Positions 11,083-23,887 of a DNA stretch of 64,000 nucleotides are shown in pieces. Positions within the stretch are counted from its first letter, which is position 1. The number at the start of each line of letters is the position of its first letter. This DNA comes from Carya illinoinensis. Its lineage: Eukaryota; Streptophyta; Magnoliopsida; Fagales; Juglandaceae. The position numbers were made by a program, and so were the translations under genes. The notes beneath the pieces are model-generated. The model made no database searches. It worked only from the letters and a program-made list of their open reading frames with translations, and was not told where the DNA came from. The stretch is taken from contig NC_056758.1 in assembly GCF_018687715.1 (NCBI RefSeq), positions 35,931,467-35,995,466 of the forward strand. The letters are read 5' to 3'.

Positions 11083-14000
11083 TGTGACGCCCCCAAATTC
11101 CGTTTGGGATTGGACGGACATTTGAAGCGTCGAGACATGCAACACAAGGTTACCTGCCCCCGTTCATGACATATAAGATGCAATAATCCTAACATGCATC
11201 TAACATTATGCAATATTCGCAGCGGATAATTTTTTTCTTTAGCAATACTATGCACCAAATTAAAATATCCCAAATACTTAAAACATACTTCATATATAAA
11301 GATACATTGAATAACTAAGATCACAGAACTATTCCAAAATAGTTATGATCTAAAAGTACTGGAGATGCAACTCCATTGTACAAGTAGTAATTTAACTACT
11401 ATATTAACCTTAACGACGCACCGTCGTTCAGTCGACTGTATCTAGTTGGTCAGCTCCTGATCTTCCTTCAGGTCCTGTAACAAGATCTACCATTCGGGGG
11501 GAATGGTAGTTGAGACTACCACAGTGAGATTTGATTACAAATCTCAGCAAGTTAACAAAAAACTTCCATACAGACTAATGATGCATGTATGACAGTAAAA
11601 GCATAAATGCATAATCAAATTCATAAGTAATTAAAGTATAACTTAGCGTACAACATAGCATAATTGACATAGCTTAAATTGAATCATGAACTAAACTTGA
11701 CTTGACATGAATTTGATCTGAAACTTGACTTAACATGAACTTGCTCTGAAACTTGAATTAACATGAAAAATACATACTCCACAGTTGTTGTGGCCCCATG
11801 TATTGTACGTGTAAATACATACTCCACAGTTGTTGTGGCCCCATGTATTGTACGTGTAAATACATACTCCACAGTTGTTGTGGCCCCATGTATTCTACGT
11901 GTAAATACATACTCCACAGTTGTTGTGGCCCCATGTATTCTACACAAACTTGACTTAACATTAAAAATACATACTCCACAGTTGTTGTGGCCCCATGTAT
12001 TCTACGTGTAAATACATACTCCACAGTTGTTGTGGCCCCATGTATTCTACACAAACTTGACTTAACATTAAAAATACATACTCCACAGTTGTTGTGGCCC
12101 CATGTATTCTACACAAACTTGACTTAACATGAAAAATACATACTCCACAGTTGTTGTGGCCCCATGTATTTTACGCATCACAATTGTAGTTAAATACATA
12201 CTCCACAGTTATTGTGGCCCCATGTATTCTACACATCATATTGTACTCAAGATGAAATGTGATTGGAATACGAAAGGACTGAAGTCCTGACGTAACATAA
12301 CGTGACTTGAACATAACTTAGAATACATGACCAACTTGAGATAGAAACATTTCGTAACATGGCATAACATATAATAGACAACATATTTAACATGACATAC
12401 TTGCAACAGTGAATATTACATGACTTGACATACATGTAATAGATGGCATACTTAGCATGACGTACTTGTAAGGTACAGTAATACATAACAGAATATATTA
12501 TGTAACAGATAAAAAATTGATGACAGAATAAATTCTGTATAATAGACAATTACGTGATAACTTGGCATGGCATGACATATATGATAACACACATACATAC
12601 ACTGTAATTCCTTTATTTAGCACACATACACAGTAGACTGCTAGTAAGTTAAAAGCTAACTTACCTCGATCTCCGCGTTTCTTATAAAACTTCAAGTGCG
12701 ATCACGAGGAACTGTAATTAGTAATTCTAAAAGTTAGAACTAAATCACTAATAATTTGAAATATGGAAAATACTAACTTAAAGAGTAAAATTTTTATTTT
12801 ACTCTCTACATGTGGAAAAATGACTGTTTTACCCATAACTTAAGGATTTTGCATACTAACTCTAAAAGTTTCTAAAATTTACATTCCTCATGTAAATTTT
12901 ATCCTAAACTTAAATATCAACTCAGAAAAATTTAAAACAAAACATAACTATGAAGAACACACTATGGTTGAAACATCCATAGGCCATTTCCCTTTATTTT
13001 TGTTGCAATTCCTTCCAACTTTAAAACTCATGCTTAAACCAAAATTTTGCAACAAACATCTTCCAATCCTAAGTTCAAAACCATACTTAAAACATCCATT
13101 TAGAAAAAACTAATAATCAACACCAAACTTTTTTGTAAAAAGATCCAAGCACTTGTATCACAAGTTTTGACCTTAAATCAAAACATCTCCAAGAATTTCA
13201 AAAATCAAATCTTACTTCTAACATATTCATAATATCATCCTAACATCAACCATGCTTTAAATCATCAAACTAAAGTCACCAAAATCACAAAATAACATTT
13301 GGAGTTTTTGATTTTACACTTAGTCCAAAAACATAAACTTTTCCCTCAACTAGTTTTGATAAATCTCTTGATCTATGACTTATAAATATATGATCTTCAA
13401 ACCAAACCATCATATGGTTTAAAAAGATGTCCTAAAACATATATAAGCTTCTAATTCAAGATCATATGGTTAGAAATTAACCAAAACATAAATTTAGCCA
13501 AGAATATCCACACTTTGACTTATTTGAATATCTCTTTGCATAAAATTTCATATCTTTGAAACTAACATCAAATATCTTCAAAATAATAATATAACATGTA
13601 TATAAGATGTTTAGGATCCTCCAATAAAATTATCAAAGTCATTAGAATAGGTTTAGACCACCAAAGAGTTAAACTTTCTCAAAACAGAAACTGTTTTTCC
13701 TCTTCCAGTTTCTAAGTTTCTAAATCTAAGAACATCTTTCATCAAAACCTTTAATCATGCAAAAATCCTCAACCAATAGTCACATATACATGTTAACAAT
13801 ACTCCATAAAAATTTCGGACCAATATCTATCCATTAGCTTGGTCAAAAACTCCAAACTATAACATATTCTCCAGTTTATCTCCCAGAATGACCTTTCTAT
13901 AGTTTACACAATATTTGACTGACCAATGATCTTCAAATGGGGCAAATAAGATATCCATGTAAACTAGACTCAAAAAGGAACAACTTATATGAAGGAGACT

Positions 14001-14614
14001 TTACGATAAAACACTTACAACGAAATGGGCATGCAAAAGACCTCCTAAAAGCTGTCCGAGAGAGAGTGTTTGATAATCTTTTATTGGAAGGTGTAATTAG
14101 ATAATTTCGTGGGGAGAGGTGGCTGGAGATAATTATGGATGAGATATGGAAGAGATGAGGCTGGAGTTGAGAGTTGAGTGTAGTTTTCTCCTACCCAAAA
14201 TATCTATAAAAGATTATCTCATAATATTTTATCTAATAATATCTATAAAAATCAACTCAAAATATTTTTACCCAATAATATTCATGAAAATTACCTCAAG
14301 ATATTTCTTTTTATCCAATAATATCTACAGTTTTAAACAGACGTTTTGATCGAAAATATAAAAAAATGTTATTGCGCCATAAGACTTTAAATAACCCTCC
14401 GAGTCTAATGGCACAAACCATAATACATTTTGACACTTCTAACTATCTCCAATAATCAAAAACACACTTCTGATACCATAGTAAATAATAACACTAACTA
14501 TGTAATTAGACAAAAACCTATATGATTAATGGATTCGTGAAAACTTATGGGGTTTTCACGAGGTTCTTAAAGTTAATAGAAATTTCACAATTGAATTTCT
14601 AGCGGGCTGTTACA
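11083..14614 (-). repeat. 5' LTR of giant-LTR copy 1
   Basis: Near-perfect duplicate of 5301-8832, bounded by TG and CA on both strands. It also carries the nine-unit palindromic array (11769-12237). Confidence 0.93.
11769..12237. repeat. Nine-unit palindromic tandem repeat in LTR (copy 1, right)
   Basis: Same unit number and order as at 5987-6455, as expected of LTRs copied from one template in a recent insertion. Confidence 0.9.
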
Positions 14615-15094
14615 GATATAGTTTGCGCTGTATTGTTCTTATTTCACTCATTGAGGAGTGTTTTCTGATAACCTACCCACTATCAGCTCTTGTATCAGAA
14701 AAAGGGTGTGTATAACCCTTGTGTGTGTAGAAAGTATTCTACACGGGGAATAGTTGAATCACCACGTGTAAGGTGATTGCAAGTGTAGAGGGTGTTCTAC
14801 ACGAATCCTTTGTTGCGGTGTTGTTCAAAGGTGTAATAGGTTTCTATCTCCACCTGAAGGAGGTTGAATAGTGAATTTGGGAATCCTCAAGGGGTAGCTT
14901 GAGGCGAGGACGTAGGCAGTGGGGCCGAACCTCGTTAACATACTGAATTTGCTTCTCTCTTATCCTTACTCTTTATATTTATTGTTATTTCATATTTTGT
15001 TTATGTTTTATATTATATATTTGATTTATAATTGTTATTTTTTTTTAATACAACTCAATTCACCCTCCATCTTGTATTAGTCATCTGGGCAACA
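14615..15094 (+). repeat. Copia 5' LTR, right piece
   Basis: Starts with the duplicated gatat and continues the LTR cut at 5300. Ends GGGCAACA at 15094, matching the end of the 3' LTR at 32868. Combined length is 1,334 bp, against 1,341 bp for the 3' LTR. Confidence 0.92.
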
Positions 15095-15096
15095 AT

Positions 15097-15108
15097 TGGT
15101 ATCAGAGC
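15097..15108 (+). other. Primer-binding site of copia element
   Basis: TGGTATCAGAGC, 2 bp after the 5' LTR end; complementary to the 3' end of initiator-Met tRNA. Confidence 0.92.
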
Positions 15109-15153
15109 TAAGAGCTCTATTATAAGACTAACTATCTTTTGAGTTAAGATCTT

Positions 15154-16797
15154 ATGGCTAACATTTCAGTTTCGTTTGGTGAAGGTCAATCTAGCAGTCG
15201 GCCTCCACTCTTTTGTGGAGATAATTACTCATTCTAGAAAGTTAGAATGAGAATATTCCTTCAAGCTCAAGGTCGAGAAATCTGGAAATGTATTGTAAAT
15301 GGACCTTATATTCCAACAAAAGTGGTTGATGGAGTAAAGGTCAAAAAGGAAAAATAAGAGTTTAATTGTGAAGACGATAGACTTTATACTTTGAATTTAA
15401 CTGCTATGAATTTATTATTTAATGCTCTCAATGGAAATGAGTTTAATAGAATAATGACTTGTGTTACGGCAAAAGAAATTTAGGATAACTTGGAAGTTAC
15501 TTATGAAGGAACTTCGCAAGTCAAGGAATCAAAAATTTATATTCTTACTCATGAATATGAAATATTTAAGATGAATGATGATGAATCTATTTCTAGTATG
15601 CACACTCGTTTTACTAACATCATAAACAGCTTGACAGCTCTTGGCAAAGTTTATTCCAAGGTGAAGATAGTAAGAAAAATTCTCAACTCTCTACCAAAAC
15701 GCTGGGAATCAAAAGTGACAGCGATTTTTGAAGCTAGAGACCTCAAGAAGCTCGAAATCAATGAACTCATCGGGTCACTTATAACCCATGAGTACACATT
15801 GAAAATAGGAGAAGAAGAAGGAAAGCTAAAGAAGAGTTTAGCACTTAAAGCTGTTCCTCATGAAAGTGAAAGTGATGAAGATGAGGAAAATGAAGATAAA
15901 GATGAAGAAGTTGCGATGATAACAAGAAGAATTCAGAGGTTCTTGAAGAAAAATAGAACTCCTCCAAGTAAATCTTTCAAAAAGTTTTTCAAGAAAGATT
16001 CAAGTAAAAATGACACTTTAATTTGTTATAAATGCAATAAACCTGGTCATATCAAACCAGATTGTCCTCTGCTAAAGAAAGATCGAAACAAGGGCAAGAA
16101 AGCAATGAAAGCTACATGGGATGATGATTCAAGTAGTTCAGATAGTAAAGCAAGTAATGAAGAATCAGCAAATCTTTGTCTTATGGCTAAAGATAACATT
16201 GAGGTAACAAATCTTGATAATATTGAAGATCTTTCATATGAAAAGTTGCAAAATGTTTTAGAAGAGGTATATGAGGAATTTGAAAAATTGGGTATCAAGT
16301 ATACTGCTTTGAAAAAGAAAAATTCTTCTTTAATAAACGAAATTAAAATTTTAAGAAAAGAAAATATCATTTTGAAAGATGAAAATCTTGAATTGAATAA
16401 GAAGAAAACCGATTTAGAAAATATTGTTGAAAACTTTACGAATGGAAAAAGAAATTTTGAAAAATTTCTTGGTAGTCAAAGATTTGTTTTTGACAAGGCA
16501 AGTTTGGGATATATGCCAAAACAAAAATACAAACCTTATAAAAATTTCTTTGATAATCATTCTACATCAAAGACTAATATTCAAAATTCTTTTCATAAAA
16601 ATAATTTTGTCAAAAAATAATATTATTATAATCATTCAAGTTTTTCATATATGTCACATGCTATTTGCAATTTTTGTAATAGAAATGGTCATAATTATCA
16701 TACTTGTCCTATTAGAAGAAATCATAGAAGGACTATTAGGGCCATATGGGTACCTAAAAATCTTGTTTCTTTTAATACTAATAAATAAAGGACCCAA
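15154..16797 (+). pseudogene. Copia gag (capsid/nucleocapsid), broken
   Basis: ATG at 15154 opens a frame continuous to 16620 except for three stops: TAG 15235, TAA 15355 and TAG 15481. The two TAG sites fall where copia gag normally has Trp (NYSFW and EIWDNLE contexts), so they are TGG to TAG changes. The C-terminal half (15490-16620, 376 codons) is open. It holds a CCHC zinc knuckle, CYKCNKPGHIKPDC, and a long Lys/Glu-rich coiled-coil-like tail. After a stop at 16618 the same frame shows a second zinc knuckle, CNFCNRNGHNYHTC (16669-16710). No full-length Gag can be made from it. Confidence 0.88.
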
Positions 16798-16846
16798 AGA
16801 ACTTGGGTACCAAGAAAAATCATTTTAATTGTTTTTATAAGTATAC

Positions 16847-17848
16847 ATGAAGTCTTCCACAAGCAAAAACAAATGGTTTTTAGATAGTGGATGTTCAAGA
16901 CACATGACGGGAGACAAGACTGAGTTCTTTGATCTTAGATATAAAGAAGAAGGACACGTGACATTTGGAGACAACTCGAAAGGGAAGATCGTGGGAATAG
17001 GTAAAATTGGTAATGAATCTTCTCTCATAATTGAAGATGTTCTACTTGCTGAAGGTCTAAAATATAATCTTTTGAGCATAAGTCAATTATGTGATAAAGG
17101 ATTTACAGTTACTTTCAAAATAGATAAGTGCATTATTTTGAATGATCATAATTGTAATATTTGTTTTATTGCTTTTAGAAACAATAATGTTTATACAATT
17201 GATTTTGAAGAAATTACCTCACAAGATGTTATTTGCTTTTCAGTTCAAAATGAAACTAGTTGGTTATGGCATAGAAGATTAGGTCATGCCAACATGGAAC
17301 TTATTTCCAAACTTTCAAAAAATGATCTTGTGAGAGGTTTACCAAAAACATATTTTCTTAAAGACAAAATTTGTGATGCATGTCAATTTGGTAAACAAAC
17401 AAAAACTTCTTTTAAAACTAAGAAACATATTTCCACTACTAGACCATTGCAACTGATACACATGGATCTTTTTGGACCAAATAGAGTTGCAAGTCTAGGA
17501 GGAAAATATTATGTATTTGTTATTGTTGATTATTTCTCTAAATATACTTGGGTCATCTTTCTTGCTCATAAAGATGAGGCACATAATGCCTTTACCAAGT
17601 TATGCAAGAGAATTCAAAATGAAAAGGGCTATACTATTTCAAGAATCCAAAGTGATAGGGGAAAAGAGTTTGTTAATAAAAATATTGAAACATTTTGTGA
17701 TGAAAACGGTTTTGTGCATAATTTTTCTGCTCCTCGAACTCCTCAACAAAATGGGGTAGTAGAGAGGAAAAATAGATCTCTTCAAGAGATGGCAAGAACA
17801 ATACTCAATGAGAACAACTTGCCTAGTTATTTTTGGCCGAAGCGGTAA
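16847..17848 (+). pseudogene. Copia pol: protease and integrase core, broken
   Basis: Open for 333 codons. Order: aspartic protease with LDSGCSRHMTGD near the start; the integrase zinc region with a His pair (WHRRLGHAN) and CDACQFGK; then the integrase core with Asp in IHMDLFGP, Asp in IQSDRGKEF and Glu in PQQNGVVERKNR, the D-D-E residues. It lies in a different frame from gag. A single-base loss at the Trp-codon run near 17836 ends it early, and the next piece continues in another frame. Confidence 0.92.
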
Positions 17849-18972
17849 GTACTGCATGTTATGTTATAAATAGAGTTATGCTAAGGTCTAAGTTAGATAA
17901 AACCCCCTATGAGCTTTGGAATGAGAAAAAGCCCAACATTGGTTACTTTCATGTATTTGGATGCAAATGTTTTATTTTGAATGACAGAGATAATTTAGGC
18001 AAATTTGATGCAAAATCTGATGAATGTATCTTTCTCGGGTATTCTACTAATAGTAAAACTTATAGAGTATTTAATAAAAAGACTTTGACTGTACAAGAAT
18101 CTATGCATGTAGTATTTGATGAATCTAATTCTTCACTCTCCAAGAAATCTATTGATGAAGAAACAGGAGGTATAAATAATACGGAAAGTCTCAATCTCAA
18201 CAAAGAGAAAACAATAGAGGAAGTTCAACATGGAGCCATCAGTAAAGATCATCAAAATTTAATACAAGATGCAACCAAACAGTGGAAATTTGTGAAAGAT
18301 CATCCAGTGGAACAAATTTTGGGAGAACCTTCACAAGGTATAAGTACTCGATCATCTCTTAGAAATATTTGCAATCATACTGCTTTTCTATCTCAAATTG
18401 AACCCAAAAATATTGATGACGCACTTCTTGATGAATCTTGGATTCTAGCTATGCAAGAAGAGTTGAATCAATTTGAAAGAAATGATGTTTGGACACTTGT
18501 TCCTAGACCCAAAAATCATACTATTATTGGAACAAAATGGGTTTTTAGAAACAAGAAAGATGAGTCCGGAGTCATTACTAGAAATAAGACTCGACTTATA
18601 ACCCAAGGTTTTAATCAAGAAGAAGGAATCGATTATGATGAGACATATGCACCTGTCGCAAGATTAGAAGCTATTCGAATGCTACTTGCATATGCTTGTT
18701 ATAAAGATTTCAAACTTTTTCAAATGGATGTTAAAAGTGCTTTCTTAAATGGTTTTATAAATGAAGAGATATATGTTAAGCAACCTCCAGGTTTTGAAAA
18801 TCATATTTCCCCAAATCATGTTTTCAAACTTACAAAAGCACTATATGGACTTAAACAAGCTCCTAGAGCTTGGTACGAAAGACTTAGTGGTTTCTTGATT
18901 GAAAAAAGTTTTCAAGAGGAAAACTCGACACAACTCTTTTCATTAAATATGAAAATGATGATATTCTTTTGA
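17833..18972 (+). pseudogene. Copia pol: integrase C-terminus and reverse transcriptase N-half
   Basis: Continues the integrase (YELWNEKKPNIGYFHVFGCK, FLGYSTNSKTYRVFN) and then the RT: WVFRNKKDESG, YAPVARLEAIRMLLA, QMDVKSAFLNG, LYGLKQAPRAWYE. A frameshift near 18917-18922 ends the frame just before the catalytic YVDD, which lies in the next piece. Confidence 0.92.
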
Positions 18973-19418
18973 TTCAGATTTATGTTGATGATATAATATT
19001 CGGTGTTACTAATAAAAATATGTGTCAAGTTTTTGCTAAGACTATGCAGGAAGAATTTGAGATGAGCATGATGGGAGAACTTACATTCTTTCTCGGATTG
19101 CAAATTAAGCAAGCAAAAAGTGAGACATTCATCAATCAATTAAAATATATTAAGGAATTACTGAAAAAGTTTGGGATGGAAAATGCTAAGGAAATTGGAA
19201 CACCAATGAGCCCATCAACTAAATTTGATAAAGATTAATCCGGTAAGCCAGTTGACTCGAAAATATAACGAGGTATGATTGGTAACTTATTATATTTAAC
19301 AGCCAGTAGACCAGATATTATGTTTAGTGTGTGCTTATGTGCACGCTTTCAATCATATCCAAAAGAATCATATTTAATTGCAGTTAAGCGCATTCTTAGA
19401 TATCTTAGTGGTACAATT
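18969..19418 (+). pseudogene. Copia pol: reverse transcriptase C-half and start of RNase H region
   Basis: Contains the RT active-site motif YVDDIIFG and then FFLGLQIKQ. Two stops interrupt it (TAA near 19236 and 19267). The frame resumes with MIGNLLYLTASRPDIMFS and runs to 19418, where the second giant-LTR element cuts it. The codons at the cut rejoin across the insertion once one copy of caatt is removed. Confidence 0.9.
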
Positions 19419-22400
19419 TGTGACACCCTCAAATTCCGTTTGGAATTGGACAGACATTTGAAGCGTCGAGACATGCAACACAAAGTTACATGCCCCCGTT
19501 CATGACATATAAGATGCAATGTTCCTAACATGCATCTAACAATATGCAATATTCGCAGCGGATAAATTTTTTTCTTTAGCAATACTATGCACCAAATTGA
19601 AAATATCCCAAATGCTTAAAACATCCTTCATACATAAAAACTCATTGAACAACTAAGATCACAACACTAGTCCAAAATGGTTATGATCCAAAAAGTACTA
19701 GAGATGCAATTCAATCGTACAAGTAGTAATTTACGTTAATTACTATATTAACATTGATGTCGCACCGTCGCTTAGTCAACTGTGTCTAGTTGATCAGCTC
19801 CTGATTCTTCTTCAGGTCCTGTAACAAGATCTACCATTCGGGGGGAATGGTAGTTGGGACTACCAAAGTGAGATTTGATTACAAATCTCAGTAAGTTAAC
19901 AAAAAAACTTCCACACAAGCTAATGATGCATGGATGACAGTAAAAGCATAAATGCATAATCAAATTCATAAGTAATTAAAACATAACTTAGCGTACAACA
20001 TAGCATAATTGACATAACTTAAATTGAAATATGAACTGAACTTGACTTGACATGAACTTGATTTGAAACTTGACTTAGCATGAACTTGCTCTGAAACTTG
20101 AATTAACATGAACATGATATAAAACTTAACTTATCATGAACTTGTTCTGAAACTTGACTTAACATGAACGTGATATGAAACTTGACTTATCATGAACTTG
20201 TTCTGAAACTTGACTTAACATGAAAAATACATACTCCGCAGTTGTTGTGGCCCCATGTATTTTACGTGTAAATACATACTCCACAGTTGTTGTGGCGCCA
20301 TGTATTCTATACAAACTTGACTTAACATGAAAAATACATACTCCACAGTTGTTGTGGCCCCATGTATTCTACAGAAACTTATTTTTTAACTGCTTAAATG
20401 CACATTCCACAGTTGTTGTGGCCCATGTATTCTACGTGTCACAATTGTTGTGTCTCACGTAGTGTATGCATCACAATTGCTGTGACCCCATACATAAGTA
20501 ATCAAGATGAAATGTGACTGGAATACGAAAGGACTGAAGCCCTGACGGAACATAACGTGACTTGAACATAACTTGAAATACATGACCAACTTGAGATAGA
20601 AATATTTCGTAACATGGCATAACATATAATAGATAACATATTTAACATGACATACTTGCAACAGTGAATATTACATGACTTGACATACATGTAATAGATG
20701 GCATACTTAGCATGATGTACTTATAATGTACAGCAATACATGACAGAATATATTATGTAACAGATAAAAACTGATGACAGAATAAATTCTGTATAACAAA
20801 TAATTACGTGATGACTTGACATGGCATGACATATATTATAACACACATACATACACTGTAGTTCCTTTACTTAGCACACATACACAGTAGACTGCTAGTA
20901 AGTTAAAAGCTAACTTACCTCGATCTCCACGTTTCTTATAAAACCTTAAGCGCTATCACGAGGAACTATAATTAGTAATTCTAAAAGTTAGTACTAAATC
21001 ACTAATAAATTGAAATGTGAAAAATACTAACTTAAAGAATAAAATTTCTATTTTACTCTCTGCATGTAGGAAAATGATCGTTTTACCCATAACTTAAGGA
21101 TTTTGCATACTAACTCCAAAAGTCATCAAAATTTACATGCCTCATGTAAATTTTATCCTCAATTCATATATCAATTTAGAAAAATTTAAAACTAATCACA
21201 ACTATGGAAGATACACTATGGCCGAAACATCCATAGGTCATTTCTCTTGATTTTTGTTGCAATTCTTTCCAATTTCAAAACTCATGCTTAAACCAAAGTT
21301 TTGCAACAAACATCTTCCAATCCTAAGTTCAAAACCATACTTAAAACATCCATTTAGAAAAAGCTAATAATCAACACTAAAATTTTTTTTGTAAAAAAAT
21401 CCAAACACTTGAATCACAAGTTTTGACCTTAAATCAAAACATCTCCAAGAATTTCAAAAATCAAATCTTACTTCTAACATATTTACAATATCATCCTAAC
21501 ATCAACCATGCTTTAAATCATCAAACTAAAGTCACCAAAATCACAAAATAACATTTGAAGTTTTTGGTTTTACACTTAGTCTAAAAACAAAAATGTTTTC
21601 CTCAACTAGTTTTGATAAATCTCATGATCAATGGCTTAAGAAGGTGAGATCTTCGAAATAAAGCATCACATGGTTTAATGATGTGTCATAAATAGGATCC
21701 AACCATCAAACTTAAAATCACATAGCTAGAAAAAAAATAAACATGGATCTAATCCAAAAAATCAAATCTTAGGCCTAACCGAAATCCTCTTGCATAGAAA
21801 AATCATATATTTGAAACTAATACTAAATATCTCCACAATAACATTCTAACATGAAAATAAGAGATTTAGGATCATCATATAAAAATATCAAAGCTTTTAG
21901 AGTAAGATCAAACCTCGAAATATTCAAACTTTCTCCAAATAAAAACTGTCTTGCCACTTTCAGTTTTCAAGTTTCTAGATCTAAGAAAATCTATCATCAA
22001 AAGCTTTAGTCATGTAACAAAACCTCAATAAAAACTCTTAAACACATGCTAAGAACACTTCATGAAATTTTCGGACCAAGATATGTCCATTAGATTGGTC
22101 AAAAACTCCAAAACATAACATACTCTCCAGATTCACGCCCAGAATAACCTTTCCATGGTTAAAAATACTTTTGACTGACAAATGACCATGGAATGATACG
22201 AAAAATACATCTGCGGAAACTAGACTAAAAGAGGAACAACTTTTATGAAGGAGTCATCGTGTGAAAATACTTACAAATAGTTGAAAATCTCCACGCAAAA
22301 AGACCCATAAATCTGTCCGAGAGCTCTTTTGCTTTTCTCTCTAAGAACGGGATGAAGAAATTATTAAAGTGAAGTAAAAGTGTCTTGTACGACTCAAGAC

Positions 22401-23122
22401 TTCTGTAGGGGGATTATTTGGACCTTAATGATCATTGAGTGGAGGTGTGGCATGAAGTGAAGGATAGTGGGGGGCAAAGGACAAAAGCTATGGTGCATGA
22501 TGCTTGATGGGGTGGGTTCCTCCATACTATTGAGTGCAGCTTGTGGCAATGAATGATCTGCCAAGTGGGGGAGGAAACTTCTCCAAGAAGCTTTGCCAAG
22601 GTGGCCAAATTCGTGGGCCTCAATTTGGTTGAACAGATGAAAAAGATTTTGCTTAGGTGTCATGATCTCACACCTTGATTTCCTTCACAATTCCATCTAA
22701 TGGTTTCTTTTTGTGCCAAGTATTTAATACTATTAATTATTTGTGGTTAAAATCTTACCAAGTGTCCAAATAAAATTTCGCTAACCTAATTTGGACATTA
22801 CACACTGTGATTTTGAAAACACTGCGCTTAGTACGTTTACCGAGGTTACTATTCACTCCAAAAATAAACGTAATAAACTTAGTACTGAAAAATCTTAAAT
22901 ATTCAATTAAACCTAGTGGTGTAGACTATAATGTATTCTGACACTTCTAACTATCTCAAATAATTAAAATCGCATTTCTGACACCAAAATGAGTGATAAC
23001 ACTAACTATGTTGACAGACTAAAACCTATGCGATTAGTCGATTCGTGAAAACTTATGGGGTCTTCACGAGGTTCCTAAAACTAATAGAAAATTCACAATT
23101 AAATTTCTAGCGAGCTGTTACA
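19419..23122 (-). repeat. 3' LTR of giant-LTR copy 2
   Basis: Starts TGTGACACCC and ends AGCTGTTACA on the plus strand. Holds a short palindromic array (20226-20450). Confidence 0.92.
20226..20450. repeat. Four-unit palindromic repeat in LTR (copy 2, left)
   Basis: Same CCACA-GTTGT-TGTGG unit as copy 1, four recognisable units plus a degraded fifth (CACAATTGTTGTG). The partner LTR has seven. Confidence 0.85.
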
Positions 23123-23134
23123 ATCTCCCCTCTT
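23123..23134 (-). other. Polypurine tract of giant-LTR copy 2
   Basis: Minus strand AAGAGGGGAGAT directly before the LTR start TGTAACAG; one base differs from copy 1. Confidence 0.8.
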
Positions 23135-23549
23135 AAAAAAAAGCTTTCGTCCTCGAAATTGAAGTAAGTAAGAAATAACAAGTTAAGGAATAGGTGTTGC
23201 TTACCAACCTGGTGTCTATCACGTATATATTTGCCTTTGAGATTATGTCATTCCTTAACTCTCTTATTTTAATCAACAATTATATTATACTTCTTTCCAC
23301 AGGTTGGTCAAGTTGTAACGACACACTCTTCAAATTTAAAACTTCAAGTAAATAATCTTCCGAAACTCTTCTTTAGAAAAACATAGGCGATATACCTTAA
23401 GTATTCTTGTAAATACTAAAGTTAATAGAGAATTCATCAAAATTAAGCCGTTATCCTCTCTCTCTCTCTCTCTTTTTTTTTTTTTAAAAAAAAATTTGGT
23501 GGCCCTTTGTTTTAGACCAGACAACTTTGATCCGCATGATTTTTATAAG

Positions 23550-23725
23550 TCTTCTGTAGCTGTCAGGCACCGCATAGCTATGACACTACTTTGCTCTTCT
23601 GTAGTTGTCAGGCGCCGCAGCTATGATACTACATTGCTCTTCTATAGTTGTCAGGCGCCGCATAGCTATGACACTACTTTGTTCTTCTGTAGTTGTCAGG
23701 CACCGCAGTTATGATACTACATTGC
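23550..23725 (+). repeat. A-B-A-B repeats upstream of antisense gene (copy 2)
   Basis: Four units of 45, 43, 45 and 43 bp (from 23550, 23595, 23638 and 23683). They alternate between the GCATAGCTATGACACTAC form and the GCAGCTATGATACTAC form. Copy 1 has one A-B pair, so a whole pair was duplicated or lost. Confidence 0.85.
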
Positions 23726-23778
23726 TCTTGTCTCTTGTAGAGAAATGCTTCACGAGAGATGATTCGTCATAATTTTCT

Positions 23779-23787
23779 CTATAAAAG
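23779..23787 (+). promoter_or_regulatory. TATA box of antisense gene (copy 2)
   Basis: CTATAAAAG, 109 bp before the ATG at 23888, as in copy 1. Confidence 0.6.
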
Positions 23788-23887
23788 AAATATTCACTTC
23801 ATCTTCTTTCGTATCTCATCTTCTTCACTTTTCTGAAATTAGTCTGCATTCTTACTCTGCAATCTCTTTCTGGTTACTCAATTTGCA

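Larger units (their letters stand above)
5301..14614 (-). mobile_element. Giant-LTR non-autonomous retrotransposon, copy 1 (LARD-like), very young
   Basis: Target duplication gatat at 5296-5300 and 14615-14619; removing the insert restores the copia LTR. The LTRs are 3,532 bp each and the internal region only 2,250 bp. Orientation is minus. Next to 11083 lies the complement of the PBS TGGTATCAGAGC (11068-11079), and next to 8832 lies the complement of a purine tract (AGGAGGGGAGAT, 8833-8844). On the minus strand the LTR begins TGTAACAGCCCG and ends GGGGGCGTCACA. There is no protease, integrase or RT, so it must depend on another element. The only intact frame reads antisense (9490-9918). A possible gag zinc-knuckle scar is at 10865-10955. 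'LARD-like' describes the architecture; the superfamily is not proven. Confidence 0.93.

Noticed and set aside
16047..16370. 107-codon minus-strand frame within copia gag
   Set aside because: Complement of the Lys/Glu-rich gag region. It differs from the antisense ORF family in sequence and position.
22520..22545. ATTGAGTGCAGC, resembling part of miR397
   Set aside because: Only a dozen bases match, it is inside an LTR, and no matching star strand or hairpin was seen.
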